Below, piece after piece: positions 34,539 through 43,360 of a stretch of 60,612 nt of DNA. Both the position numbers and the translations under genes were made by a program. Every line of letters starts with the position of its first letter. Position 1 is the first letter of the stretch. The notes under the pieces were generated by a model. The model had not been told where the DNA came from. It saw only the letters and a list, made by a program, of their open reading frames with translations, and ran no database searches. Location of the stretch: positions 1-60,612 of the forward strand of contig VGOZ01000006.1 in the NCBI GenBank assembly GCA_016875715.1, read 5' to 3'. Source of the DNA: Chloroflexota bacterium. Its GTDB lineage: Bacteria > Chloroflexota > UBA6077 > FW602-bin22.

Positions 34539-36005
34539 TCAGCCCATTCTGCGGGCCGGGTCCGGTATCGGTCGCGCCTCGCCACGCAGAGTCGCGACGA
34601 GGAAGCCGAGGGCAGCGAGGCAGGCGGCCACGACGAACGCGTCGCTGATCGAGATGATCAGCGCGTGCGCCTCCAGGACTGCCCCCGCCAGACCGGCGGC
34701 GCTAAGAGTCGCCGCGTGATCGACCTGTCGATTCGCGACGATCGTCGCGGCGGCGGCGATGCCGACGACGTTGCCGAGATTGCGTACCGCGTTCGCCGTC
34801 CCGGAGGCGAGACCCACCTGCTCGCGGGGCACTGCGCTCACGATCGAGTTGTTGTTCGGCGATTGGAATGTACCCATCCCGAACCCCATGAGCGCGCTGC
34901 GCCAGATGACATCGCCAATCGCCGCGTCTGGTCCCAGGCGTGAGAGCGCGGCCAGCGCCGAAGCGACACAGAAAAGGCCCAGCGGGCTGAGCCAGCGCGA
35001 GCCGAACCGATCCGAGAGCAGGCCGCTGAGCGGCCCGGATACCGACATCATCGCCGCGGCAGGTACGAGCACGAAGCCGGCCTGTGAGGGGGGAAGGCCG
35101 AGGCCCTCGATGAGGAAGAAGGGCATCAGGAACATCGAACTCGAGGTCGCGCTGAATGAGAAGAACGCGCTGGCGCTCGCGCTCGAGAACATGCGGTTGC
35201 GGAACACCGCCAGGGGCACCATCGGCTCGGGCACGCGGACCTCGACTATGAAGAACAGAATCCACAGCACGATCGAGAGGCTGACCAGGCCGATGACCTC
35301 GGGCGAGGTCCACCCCCAGAATCGACCCTGGCTCAGCGCGAGGAGCAACGATCCCAGGGCGAGGAAGACGAGCGTCCCCCCGGCGAAGTCGAATCGCCGC
35401 CGCGCCGTCGCCACCGGGTCAGGTGGCACGAGGCGCACGGTGGCGATCCAGCACGCGATCGCGATGGGGATGCGGAACCAGAAGATCCAGCGCCAGCCGA
35501 ACAGTTCGGAGATGATGCCACCGAGAATCGGCCCGGTGAACGCGCCCAATGCCACGGTGGCGACGTTGAGGCCCAGCGCGCGTCCCCGCTCGTGCTGTGG
35601 GAACACCGTCACGATGATGGCCATGCCGACACCCTGAACGAGCGCCGAACCGATGCCCTGGAGAAGGCGGCAGGCGATGAGTGCGTAGGTGGTCGGGGCC
35701 AGCGCCGCCAGGACCGACGCGCCGATGAACAACGCCATCCCAATCAGGTAGAGACGCTTCCGCCCATACACATCTGCCAGCCTGCTCGCCGTCAGGAGTA
35801 GCGATCCGATGACGAGCATGTACCCCGAAGTAAGCCACTGTACGGTTGCGACGTCGACACGGAAGTCGGCGCGGATCGTCGGGATCGAGACATTGAGCAT
35901 GTGGTTGTCGAGGACGTTCACGAAGGTCCCCACGCCGATGACCGCCCAGATCGCCCACCGGTTAGGAACCATGCGCAAGGCATCGTAGAGGCCAGCCGGG
36001 ACCAT
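34539..36005 (-). CDS. MFS multidrug exporter, DHA2 (14-TM) family
   Basis: About 488 aa with 14 predicted membrane segments. DHA2 markers are visible: motif A as SRLADVYGRKRLYLIG, motif C region as LGAFTGPILGGIISE, and an acidic Asp in the first helix (NVLDNHMLNVSIPTI, the family's D1 motif). It exports hydrophobic or cationic compounds with proton antiport. The start is uncertain: ATG at 36005 and GTG at 36080 both lack a ribosome site. It is divergent from a MerR-type regulator, which may control it through the repeats in between. Confidence 0.87.
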   Translation of the reverse strand: MVPAGLYDALRMVPNRWAIWAVIGVGTFVNVLDNHMLNVSIPTIRADFRVDVATVQWLTSGYMLVIGSLLLTASRLADVYGRKRLYLIGMALFIGASVLAALAPTTYALIACRLLQGIGSALVQGVGMAIIVTVFPQHERGRALGLNVATVALGAFTGPILGGIISELFGWRWIFWFRIPIAIACWIATVRLVPPDPVATARRRFDFAGGTLVFLALGSLLLALSQGRFWGWTSPEVIGLVSLSIVLWILFFIVEVRVPEPMVPLAVFRNRMFSSASASAFFSFSATSSSMFLMPFFLIEGLGLPPSQAGFVLVPAAAMMSVSGPLSGLLSDRFGSRWLSPLGLFCVASALAALSRLGPDAAIGDVIWRSALMGFGMGTFQSPNNNSIVSAVPREQVGLASGTANAVRNLGNVVGIAAAATIVANRQVDHAATLSAAGLAGAVLEAHALIISISDAFVVAACLAALGFLVATLRGEARPIPDPARRMG

Positions 36006-36094
36006 CGCGACAGCTTGCGCCGGGCCTATCCGTGGTGTTGCCTCGCCGCCGACCCATGAGGCGCGCACCACCGATCGCACAAACGTTGCCGGCT

Positions 36095-36160
36095 TATGTC
36101 ACGTTTCAACGCCGGCTTAAGCCGGCTTATGTCCGGTTGAACGTTCGCTCTTATGTCACC
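36095..36160 (+). repeat. Three TTATGTC motifs between MFS and MerR genes
   Basis: TTATGTC occurs at 36095, 36128 and 36151, the first two inside a longer direct repeat GCCGGCTTATGTC (36088 and 36121, 33 bases apart). The core TTATGTCCGG is shared with 22200. A perfect palindrome GCCGGCTTAAGCCGGC lies between them at 36111-36126. The set may be operator DNA for the divergent genes, or mobile-element ends. Confidence 0.5.
36111..36126. promoter_or_regulatory. Perfect 16-bp palindrome, MFS-MerR intergenic region
   Basis: GCCGGCTTAAGCCGGC equals its reverse complement. It sits 55 bases before the MerR-type start, between the direct repeats, where an operator for the divergent pair would be expected. 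Confidence 0.45.
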
Positions 36161-36180
36161 ACCGACAACATGCGTGTTGT

Positions 36181-36600
36181 ATGTCGTATCTGACGTCCGG
36201 CGAGGTGCGACGGCGGACCGGTGCCTCTGCGCGCATGCTCGATCACTGGCACTGGAGCGGCCTGATCGTGCCGGGGCACGAGGTGGAACCGCGCCGTCTG
36301 TATAGCGACCACGACGCGATCAAGATTCGGGCACTGCTGGCGCTCCGCACCCAGGGTGTTGCGTTGGGGACGATCCGCAAGTGCCTGCGAGTCCTCGACG
36401 AGCGGCGCGGCGACCTGCAGAACGTGCGGTTGATCGTTATCGGCAAGGATGTCTACACCGCAGCGTCGGAGCGCGACGTGGAGCGCATCAGCGATGGGCA
36501 ACTGGCGATGACGATGCTCAGTTGCGATGCGCTCGGTGCGGCGTCGGTCGCTCCCGGTGCCGGGAGCGATTTTGATCAAACGGAAAGGGACGGGCGATGA
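36181..36600 (+). CDS. MerR-family transcriptional regulator
   Basis: 139 aa. The winged helix-turn-helix of MerR proteins is at the N-terminus: YLTSGEVRRRTGASARMLDHWHWSGLIVP, followed by YSDHDAIKIRALLALRTQGVALGTIRKCL, the helices that lead into the dimer coiled coil. The effector part is short and without a Cys cluster, so it is not a classical metal or redox sensor. It overlaps the zinc-ribbon gene by four bases (ATGA). The divergent MFS exporter is a natural target. Confidence 0.8.
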   Translation: MSYLTSGEVRRRTGASARMLDHWHWSGLIVPGHEVEPRRLYSDHDAIKIRALLALRTQGVALGTIRKCLRVLDERRGDLQNVRLIVIGKDVYTAASERDVERISDGQLAMTMLSCDALGAASVAPGAGSDFDQTERDGR

Positions 36601-36998
36601 GTCATAGCAGCGAGAGACAGCTCACTTGCGCCAGTGGCCACAGAGTCGCCCGCCTGCGGGAACCGGGCCGAGGGAGTCGGATCGGCGGCACGGCGACGGA
36701 ACTCATCGTTCGGCTCGCCTGCGCGCGCTGCAATCGCGACTTCGTCCGCGCGATCGACCTCGAGAGGATCGGCACCTTCGGGCCACCCCCGGATCTGATT
36801 CGCTGCCCGTTCTGCGACGGTGTCCAGGGCTTCGCCAACCTCTCTCTCCGTCTGCTGTGCCTCCACTGCCCCCAGTGCGACGAAACGGCCATCGAGCGTC
36901 TGCCCGCGCCGATCATCGATCTCGAGGCGAACGGTAGGGCATCCGACGTCGGCGGTCGGGAGAGCGAGCCCGAACTGTTGCTGCTGGGGAGAGACTGA
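36597..36998 (+). CDS. Hypothetical zinc-ribbon protein
   Basis: 133 aa. Cys pairs CARC, CPFC and CLHC-PQC suggest two zinc ribbons (residues about 40-65 and 65-100). The C-terminal 30 residues are acidic and probably flexible. No family is recognised. It is translationally coupled to the MerR-type gene (four-base overlap) and convergent with the hydrolase gene, ending ten bases from it. Being coupled to a regulator, it may work with it in transcription. Confidence 0.6.
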   Translation: MSHSSERQLTCASGHRVARLREPGRGSRIGGTATELIVRLACARCNRDFVRAIDLERIGTFGPPPDLIRCPFCDGVQGFANLSLRLLCLHCPQCDETAIERLPAPIIDLEANGRASDVGGRESEPELLLLGRD

Positions 36999-37007
36999 CG
37001 GCGGACG

Positions 37008-38378
37008 CTACACGCGCGCGTGGATGCGTCCGCCCCACCGGAACCAGGTAATCTCCCCCCGTGCATCGCGAAGGAACTCGCCGCGCGCCCCCTTGAACGG
37101 CTCGTCGCGCCCTACCACGCGATCGGGCGCACGGAACACGAGCCGGGTCGGGGCTGACATCGGCGCATCCGGCGTGATGCCGAAGAGCCGCTCCCGCCGC
37201 GCGACCGAGAGGACGAGCTCCCCGGCAACCAGATCCAGGCGAACATCATCGAGCGCGGCTGTGTAGGTGCCAGTGAAGTCCGCGAGCGCATCGGCGCTCA
37301 TCGCCAGCGGCGCGCTCTCCGTGGCACGCGCGCCGAGGTACTCCTCCAGCGCGCGGCCGGTCACTGCGCCGTGCAGCTCGGTCCCGCGGTTGCCGTTCGT
37401 CAAGCAGACGACGGCGAAGCCCAGGTCGGGCGCCAGACGCAGGCTCGACATCTGATTGAGCCAGACACCGCCGTGCCCGACGGTGCGGACGCCGCCCACA
37501 TCGGTCGTCTGCCAGGCGAGGCCGATCGCATCGGCGAGCGAACCCGCCGGTGCCAGCGGCGCCAGCGCGTGGTCGATCGTCTCTCGCTTCAGCAGCCGGA
37601 CACCGGCCGCGGCGCGCCCGTCGCCGAGGATGAAGCGCGCCCATGTCAGGAGATCCTCGACGCAGGAGATCATGCCGCCGAGCGGATGGCCGGCGCGGCC
37701 GATGTCCCAGGGCCGGGTGACGTAGATGCCATCAGGCAGGGCAACGTGTCCGGCCGCCACCCGGTGCGTGACCAACCGCTCGGCGAAGAAGAAGGTGTGG
37801 CGCATGCCGAGCGGTTCCAGGAGCAGGTCTTCGATCGCACTCTCGAACGGACGCCCGCTCGTGACCTCCAGCACACGACCGGCGATGCCGAACCCGGCGT
37901 TGTTGTACGACCAGACCGTACCGAGCGACGTCAGTTGGGGCGCATGGGCCAGGCCCGCGACGTAGCGTGCGAGCGCATCATTGCCGCGGCCCGATGACGC
38001 GGGATCCTGAGGATCGTCGAACACGTCACCGCGCCATCCGCCGGTGTGTTGAAGGCAGTGCCGCAGCGTGGCGTTCTCCTGCGCCTCCAGGTCGCGCAAC
38101 CGAAAGTCGGGCAGGTACCGTTTGATCGGTCGATCGAGATCGAGAACACCAGCCTCGACCAGGCGGAGGATCGCCATCGCGACGAAGGTCTTCGAGATCG
38201 AAGCGATCCGGAATAGCGTCCGACCGTCGACCGGCAGCGGGTGCTCGCGGTTGTTCACGCCGAAGCCGCGGACCTCGCCGAGGCCGCCGTCCAGCACCCC
38301 GAGCGCGACCCCGGGGACGCCCAGGCGTGCCATCTCCGCCTCGACCAGGACGCCGACACGATCGAACCGCTCGCTCAT
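37008..38378 (-). CDS. Serine hydrolase, class C beta-lactamase-like
   Basis: 456 aa. Beta-lactamase/DD-peptidase fold: SxxK as Ser60-I-S-Lys63, YxN as Tyr158-N-Asn160, and HGGVW in place of the KTG triad. A C-terminal lipocalin-like domain (about residues 350-456, DFTGTYTAALDDVRLDL) follows, as in many LactB/EstB-type esterases and peptidases. No signal peptide is seen, arguing for a cytosolic esterase or peptidase rather than antibiotic resistance. The ATG overlaps the RidA-like stop by four bases. Confidence 0.87.
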   Translation of the reverse strand: MSERFDRVGVLVEAEMARLGVPGVALGVLDGGLGEVRGFGVNNREHPLPVDGRTLFRIASISKTFVAMAILRLVEAGVLDLDRPIKRYLPDFRLRDLEAQENATLRHCLQHTGGWRGDVFDDPQDPASSGRGNDALARYVAGLAHAPQLTSLGTVWSYNNAGFGIAGRVLEVTSGRPFESAIEDLLLEPLGMRHTFFFAERLVTHRVAAGHVALPDGIYVTRPWDIGRAGHPLGGMISCVEDLLTWARFILGDGRAAAGVRLLKRETIDHALAPLAPAGSLADAIGLAWQTTDVGGVRTVGHGGVWLNQMSSLRLAPDLGFAVVCLTNGNRGTELHGAVTGRALEEYLGARATESAPLAMSADALADFTGTYTAALDDVRLDLVAGELVLSVARRERLFGITPDAPMSAPTRLVFRAPDRVVGRDEPFKGARGEFLRDARGEITWFRWGGRIHARV

Positions 38379-38755
38379 GGCAGTGCCGCCACGGCCTCGA
38401 TCTCGATCAAGTAGTCCGGGCTCGCCAGAGCGTTGACGCCGACCGTTGAGCTGGCCGGGAAGTTCGGTGCGAACAACTCCTGACGGACCTTCGCGTAGGC
38501 CCGGTAGTCGGCCATCGGCACGATGAAACAGGTCAGCTTCACGACGTTCGCCAGCGAGCCGCCGGCTTCGGCCAGGAGCGCGGCCATGTGCGCGAACGCC
38601 TGCCGCGACTGCTCCTCGACGTCGCCTTTGCCAACCACGCCTCCATGGCCGTCGTCGCCGACGCACCCGGAGACGAATACGATTCGGCCCGCTCCCCGGA
38701 TAACTACGGCCTTAGCAAAGGATCCCGACCTCTTGCCCAGTTCCTGACGTTCCAT
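38375..38755 (-). CDS. RidA-family protein (Rid/YjgF)
   Basis: 126 aa, the usual length. Typical segments: GRIVFVSGCVGDD near residue 23, EEQSRQAFAHMAALLAEAGGSLANVVKLTCFI, and PASSTVGVNALASPDYLIEIEAVAAL at the end. RidA enzymes hydrolyse reactive enamines/imines, but the catalytic Arg expected before the LIEIE strand (in the family's xR-L-P/ARxxxLxxG region) is not evident here, so a non-RidA subgroup of the family is likelier. The gene is coupled to the serine hydrolase behind it. Confidence 0.83.
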   Translation of the reverse strand: MERQELGKRSGSFAKAVVIRGAGRIVFVSGCVGDDGHGGVVGKGDVEEQSRQAFAHMAALLAEAGGSLANVVKLTCFIVPMADYRAYAKVRQELFAPNFPASSTVGVNALASPDYLIEIEAVAALP

Positions 38756-39061
38756 GGCTGGATGCCCTCCCGTGTCCGGGCATCCTATCAGTGCCGGACC
38801 GGCGGTCGTGATCGCACGAGCCGCCCGTCCACAAAGGAGAGCTTCCACGTGTTGGACACCCCACACCCGGGAGCGTCGGGCCGCGCCACAACACCGAACC
38901 AGCGCACGCATCGGGCGCGAAACCCCTTCCGCAACCATGGAGAAGGCGGGGATGAGGCGGTCATCGTGAGCGCCAAGCGGGACGCCGCTCGACGAGAAGG
39001 CGAGTCTCACCGTGGTGACCGGGCTGCACGCGGTGGGAGTCGGCGCGCAGCGGGCAGAGGT
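38756..39061. other. Intergenic stretch holding a 36-bp dispersed repeat
   Basis: About 305 bases between the RidA-like gene and the quinone-oxidoreductase-like gene, both transcribed leftwards. No gene with a ribosome site or recognisable product is present. The notable element is the repeat at 38854-38889. Confidence 0.5.
38854..38889 (+). repeat. Dispersed repeat, copy C (36 bp)
   Basis: Contains CACCCCACACCCGG and ends CGCGCCAC. It matches 47145-47181 in the same orientation with about three substitutions and one single-base gap. Both copies lie in intergenic DNA. Confidence 0.6.
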
Positions 39062-39994
39062 TCAGTCCACCTGCATCACGATCTTGCCGATCGTCTCCCG
39101 CGCCAGTTGGCGGCGGACGAGGTCACTCACCACGCGCCACGACGTGGTCGCGTCAACGCGGACAGCGAGGCGTCCTGCCCGAACGAGATCGGCCAGGCGG
39201 ACCAGATCGTCCCGCGGACCACGCTTCGTGAGTTCGTGCCCGAGCGCCAGGCCGTAGAGCGTGCCGCCGCCCTTGAGATAGAAGTTGCGCGGATCCCAAT
39301 GGATCTCGTTGCTCGCCGAGGTGCCGAAGAACACGCAGATGCCGTCCTTCGCCAGCAGGTCGAGCGCGGTGGAGAGATACGCGCCAGACTGTCCGTCGAG
39401 AATGAGATCGAACGGCCCGCGTTCGGCCGCGACGCGACAATCATCACCCACGAACGCTGTGGCCCCGGCCTCCTCGGCGACGTGCGCGCGCTCGGCGCGG
39501 CGGACGATGGCGACCACGAGGGCGCCGGACAAACGTGCCAACTGGATCGCGATCGAGCCGACGACCCCGGAGGCGCCTGTGACGAGGACTCTGCGACCGA
39601 GCAGGAAACCACCTCGCTCCAGCGCGCGCAGCGGTGTGAGCCCCGCGATCGGGAGCACTGCGACCTGCTCGTAACCGAGTCCCTCGGGGATCGGCGCCAG
39701 CCAATCCGCGCGATGCACCACCAGTTCCGACCAGGACCCGCCAGAGATATTGCCGAACACCCGCGCGCCCTGGGGCGGACCCGAGCCATCGGCGGCCGGC
39801 CGGAGGACATCGCCGGCAAAGTCCCATCCCGGGCGGAAACCAGTCTCCTCACGCGCGACGCGACGGCACTCGGCGGGATTGAGCGAGGTGGCCCGCACGC
39901 GGATGAGTGCCTGGTGCGGCGCGGGTTCCGGTTCTGGCACGGTGCCGATGCGGACACCGCTCGGTTCCGCCCGATCGACGATCACAGCGCGCAT
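39062..39994 (-). CDS. Zinc-independent quinone oxidoreductase-like MDR protein
   Basis: 310 aa medium-chain dehydrogenase/reductase. The NADPH-binding loop is VTGASGVVGSIAIQLARLSG at about residue 135. The catalytic-zinc Cys and structural-zinc Cys cluster of alcohol dehydrogenases are absent, typical of the QOR branch that reduces quinones or enoyl groups. GGAGGGAAA precedes the ATG by a few bases. It stands alone, with long gaps on both sides. Confidence 0.87.
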   Translation of the reverse strand: MRAVIVDRAEPSGVRIGTVPEPEPAPHQALIRVRATSLNPAECRRVAREETGFRPGWDFAGDVLRPAADGSGPPQGARVFGNISGGSWSELVVHRADWLAPIPEGLGYEQVAVLPIAGLTPLRALERGGFLLGRRVLVTGASGVVGSIAIQLARLSGALVVAIVRRAERAHVAEEAGATAFVGDDCRVAAERGPFDLILDGQSGAYLSTALDLLAKDGICVFFGTSASNEIHWDPRNFYLKGGGTLYGLALGHELTKRGPRDDLVRLADLVRAGRLAVRVDATTSWRVVSDLVRRQLARETIGKIVMQVD

Positions 39995-40179
39995 ACTCAG
40001 TTTCCCTCCGCGTCGATGAGCGCGGATTCTGCACCAGGAGGGCCGCGGCGGGGCCGCCCGTCCAGTGCGGCAACCACACTTCGGTACAGGTTACCGCTCT
40101 CCGAACGGCGGATGGCACGAGGTTGGCCACGTGAAAACATTGGCTCCGCAGATGAGCAAGGCTCGGAGAGTGAACGGCC

Positions 40180-40374
40180 GTGATTGATGGTGCGGAGATC
40201 GGCATCGCGGGGAGTCTCTTCCAGGCAGGTACGTTCGTACCCGCGGGGACTTACCGCCGGGTCGATGCGCCTGGATGCGACGTGGTCCTCGAACGCCCCG
40301 ATCGCCTTCCCGCGTCCTTCGACGGAAAGATCGCGCTCTACCTTCCTATGCCGGCGCTCGCCAGCACGCGCTGA
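40180..40374 (+). CDS. Small hypothetical protein, loosely YjzC-like
   Basis: 64 aa from a GTG. The pattern FQAGTFVPAGTYRRVD...LERPDRLPASFDGKIALY resembles the layout of small YjzC-type proteins (a PG-x-x-APxxGxY strand followed by a later FP/LP turn), but the match is weak. There is no clear ribosome site. It is followed by a hairpin and converges with the DUF2461 gene. Confidence 0.4.
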   Translation: MIDGAEIGIAGSLFQAGTFVPAGTYRRVDAPGCDVVLERPDRLPASFDGKIALYLPMPALASTR

Positions 40375-40380
40375 TTCCTC

Positions 40381-40400
40381 TCCGGTGGCTCGCCGCCGGA
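40381..40400 (+). terminator. Short hairpin between convergent genes
   Basis: TCCGGTGG and CCGCCGGA pair (one G-T wobble) around a CTCG tetraloop, six bases after the small gene's stop and between two convergent genes. No T-run follows. A weak, possibly bidirectional terminator. Confidence 0.4.
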
Positions 40401-40458
40401 TCATCCGTCCTGCTCTCGCCAAGCGCAGTTGGTTCGAACCCTCGGAAGTCGAGCCGCT

Positions 40459-41189
40459 CTAACCGGTGTGATCGCGCGAGACGTCGACGAGCCAGCCGAC
40501 GAGCGGCGCCACCCGAAGGAACCGCTCTACACAGAGATCGACCAGGCTGGCGCTCGTAGGTTCGCGCGGATGGGCCAGGTCGACCAGCGCGAACATCGAC
40601 CGATAGCGCAGAAGATCGGCTGCGGATGGTCCACTGCATAGGGCGCTGGCACGCGCTTCAGCACCGGCTCGGCGATGTGCCAGCCGCCTTCTCGCCGCAA
40701 CTCCGCGAGCAGACCCGCCAGTCGCTCGCCCTCCTCTCCATCCCCGATCGCGCGCCGGTAGCGAAGGAGCAGCGCATCCTCGAACCCGTGTGAGCCACCG
40801 CCGAGGTAGAGGTGCTCTGCGATCAGACGGACGAAGAACCCCGGAGCGCGCCGCTCGGTCGCGCCGCCCACCCACCACCACAGATCGAGATGGTCCTTGT
40901 AGGGCCGCTTATCGTGGGAGAAACGTGTGTCCCGCTGGAGCCGGATGATCGACCCGTTGACCTTCGGTTCGGCGCCGATCTCGGGCACGTCTGGCCGCAG
41001 CGCATCGGCGACCTCGACGACGAAATCACGGGCAGGGTCCAGCCAGGCTGATTCGAAGGTCGAGCGATGCGCCTCGTACCACGGTCGGCTGTTATTGGCA
41101 GCGATGCCCCGGAGGAACTCCAGCACAGACGCGGGGAAACCGGCGAACGCCACTCCGCGAGAGCACCTGATAGGATCGAACGGTGCCAC
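40459..41189 (-). pseudogene. DUF2461 family gene with a C-terminal frameshift
   Basis: The DUF2461 (TIGR02453) pattern is clear: FPASVLEFLRGIAANNSRPWYEAHR at the start, RDTRFSHDKRPYKDHLDLWW in the middle, and VLKRVPAPYAVDHPQ near the end. At about 40618-40622 the reading frame slips; the natural continuation ADLLRYRSMFALVDL is one frame over and runs to a TAG at 40459. A single missing base explains it. The unshifted frame ends at 40527 with nonsense residues. The GTG at 41189 overlaps the divergent gene's start; GTG 41153 is an alternative. Function of the family is unknown. Confidence 0.72.
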
Positions 41190-41473
41190 GGGTGCGACGC
41201 CCGGACGATGCGGCCATCGACGCGGCGACAGCCCGCGTTCTCGCTGAGTCGGCCTATGGGTTCGCGCGTCACGCGGCGTCTGCCGACGCCGTGGTGGCGG
41301 CGCTGGCCATGGACGGATACCCCCTCGATCGGGCGTTGCGCGCCAGAGTGCTGCGCCGCCTGCGCGACGGCGCCAGAAGCGGCGGACTCATCGAGATCGC
41401 GCTCGTCGGTCCATCGGACGCGCCTCAGTCGGGGTGGTTTCGCCCGACGGCGGCGCCGGGGCCGGTGGCCTGA
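41183..41473 (+). CDS. Small hypothetical protein
   Basis: 96 aa, helical in its first two thirds (AAIDAATARVLAESAYGFARHAASADAVVAALAMDGY-type pattern), ending in a Pro/Gly-rich tail. No family recognised. A TAGGAT box (41171-41176) lies six bases before the GTG and no ribosome site is visible, consistent with a leaderless transcript. It converges with the alpha/beta hydrolase (four bases between stops). Confidence 0.5.
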   Translation: MPRVRRPDDAAIDAATARVLAESAYGFARHAASADAVVAALAMDGYPLDRALRARVLRRLRDGARSGGLIEIALVGPSDAPQSGWFRPTAAPGPVA

Positions 41474-41477
41474 CCGC

Positions 41478-42311
41478 TCAGGTCTGGCGCAGGAACCGAT
41501 CGAACCACGCCACCGTCGCATCGACGAACGGCTTGGTCGGCGGCCAGTGCACCGCTTCCGGGACCACCGTCAACTGGAGATTGCCCGGCGCGGCGCCGGA
41601 GTAGTGCCCTTCGAGAGCCGCGTAAAACCGTTGCGAGGTACGCGCAGGGTTCCACGTATCGCGCTCGCCGTGGAGCAGGAGCAGGGGCAGAGGCGCGTAC
41701 GCCGCGGCGTGGTGCAACGGATCGATCCGGTCGATGCGCGCGGAGGTCTCGACGGAGAGCGCGCGGTCCGGCGGACCCCAGCGGCCCGGGGCAATCGAGT
41801 CGGTCTCCGCCATACAGGTGCGCAGGTCGGCCGAACCGGCGATGCAGACCGCCGCGCCGATGCGCGATCGATGGCGCGCGGCAACGACGGCGGTGGTGAA
41901 TCCCCCCATCGAGATGCCGCACACACCGAGGCGGTTCCCGTCGACACCCGCTTCGGCGCCCAGCCAGCCCAGCAGCGGGCCTGCCTCATCGCCAGCCCGG
42001 TCGATATCGCTGCAGAACTCAGCTGCCAGACTCTGGCGCAGACGGCCGATCAACGTCGCCCCCGCCGGGCGAGTGCCGTGACCGGGCGCGTCGGGAATCG
42101 CGACCGCGTAACCAGCATCGGCGAGGCGGCGCGCCAGGGGATGGGTATCGATGTACGCCTCTTTGTTCTGGACGACGCCGTGGTAGTAGACGATCCCCGG
42201 ACGCGGCCCGGGCAGATCGGTGCGCTGCAGAAGCAGCGTGGGGATCGCCTCGACGGGGCCTGGAACGGCGGCGATCGCGAGATCGTACCGCCTCCACTCG
42301 AGGACCGTCAT
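41478..42311 (-). CDS. Alpha/beta hydrolase (dienelactone hydrolase/acyl-peptidase type)
   Basis: 277 aa. Oxyanion region YYHGVVQ, nucleophile elbow GISMGG (Ser134), catalytic Asp in LLHGERDTWNP and His in AVHWPPT complete the triad. No signal peptide, so a cytosolic esterase, peptidase or carboxymethylenebutenolidase-like enzyme. The ATG at 42311 overlaps the Gfo/Idh/MocA stop by four bases, so it probably acts in the same pathway as that oxidoreductase. Confidence 0.87.
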   Translation of the reverse strand: MTVLEWRRYDLAIAAVPGPVEAIPTLLLQRTDLPGPRPGIVYYHGVVQNKEAYIDTHPLARRLADAGYAVAIPDAPGHGTRPAGATLIGRLRQSLAAEFCSDIDRAGDEAGPLLGWLGAEAGVDGNRLGVCGISMGGFTTAVVAARHRSRIGAAVCIAGSADLRTCMAETDSIAPGRWGPPDRALSVETSARIDRIDPLHHAAAYAPLPLLLLHGERDTWNPARTSQRFYAALEGHYSGAAPGNLQLTVVPEAVHWPPTKPFVDATVAWFDRFLRQT

Positions 42312-43360
42312 CGCGCCGCGATCTTCACGACCTGACCGGTCTCGGCCGCGCGGTAGACCGCGTCGATCGCTTGCTGCACATCGCGAGCGGTGGCGAGTCC
42401 GGCCGGACCGGGCACCGCCACACCCTTCCGCACGCACTCTACGAAGTGGGCCTGCTCCGGTCCGTTCGATCCGGTCTGGGATCGCGGCACGTCCGGCGCG
42501 CGCCACCCTCTCAACCCCTCGGGAACCCGGCCGAACGCAGGCCGGCTGCTCAGATCGATCGTCTGCCACGATGCGGGTACCCGCGCGTTCGCCGTCGAGT
42601 AGATTTCGGTACCGGCCGGGCCTATCACGATCGTGCCGTGCGTGCCGTGGTAGCTCGTCCTCACGGGTACGGGCCCAACCTGACCCCACTTCGCATCGAT
42701 GACGCCGAGCGCGCCGTCGCGGAAGCGCACGATTGCGACGGAGTTGTCCTCGACTCCCGGCGGGAGGTAGGGCCGGTGGCCCATGTTTGCGGTGAACGCG
42801 CTCACCTCGGAAATGGGCCCGACGATGTCGACGAAAGCGTCGAGGATGTAGCAGGCCTCATCGATGAACGTCCCGCCGCCGTTCTTCGCCTTATCGAAGA
42901 GCCACTCGCAGAAGTACTCCGAGCAGCCGAACTCCTTCGGTCCGCCATGCCCGATAACGCCACGGGCGAGATAGACCTTCCCGATTGCCCCCTCGGCGAC
43001 CAGACCGCGCACCTGCTCGTAAACAGGGTTGTACGCTGCGTGGTAGGCACACATGTAGGTGATGCCGGAAGCGCGGACGGCCGAGGCGATCCGCTCCGCC
43101 TGCGCCAGCGTGGCTGCAATCGGCTTGTCGGAATAGACGTGGATCTTCCGCGCGGCGGCCTTCTCGACGATCTCGGCCTTCGATCCATTGTCGGCGCATA
43201 TGAGGATCGCGTCGACCTGCTCGGCTGCGAACATCGCATCCAGCGTCGCGTGCGTCGAGGCGAGCTTCCAGCGCTCGGTCGCCTGTTTGCGCAACTCCTC
43301 GTACTTCTCGGCCGCGGTAACGATCTTGACGGCGGGCTGAGCGGCGAGGCCATCGGCCAT
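42308..43360 (-). CDS. Gfo/Idh/MocA-family oxidoreductase with an uncertain start
   Basis: 350 aa from the first ordinary start codon. The frame shows ILICADNGSKAEI, VYSDKPIAAT (the EKP equivalent, with Asp for Glu), GGGTFIDEACYILDAFVDIVG and a C-terminal RDVQQAIDAVYRAAE. However, the first Rossmann strand lies upstream of this ATG: the same frame reads LRVGLSSDHIWA directly before it. A protein with the complete fold would start near 43408 at an ATA codon, nine bases after AAGGAG. Either a rare start codon is used or the ATG was lost. Overlaps the hydrolase gene by four bases. Confidence 0.8.
   Translation of the reverse strand: MADGLAAQPAVKIVTAAEKYEELRKQATERWKLASTHATLDAMFAAEQVDAILICADNGSKAEIVEKAAARKIHVYSDKPIAATLAQAERIASAVRASGITYMCAYHAAYNPVYEQVRGLVAEGAIGKVYLARGVIGHGGPKEFGCSEYFCEWLFDKAKNGGGTFIDEACYILDAFVDIVGPISEVSAFTANMGHRPYLPPGVEDNSVAIVRFRDGALGVIDAKWGQVGPVPVRTSYHGTHGTIVIGPAGTEIYSTANARVPASWQTIDLSSRPAFGRVPEGLRGWRAPDVPRSQTGSNGPEQAHFVECVRKGVAVPGPAGLATARDVQQAIDAVYRAAETGQVVKIAAR

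Noticed and set aside
40425-40450. GGTTCGAACCC resembling a tRNA T-arm
   Set aside because: The flanking bases do not form a T stem, and no acceptor, D or anticodon arm can be built on either strand.
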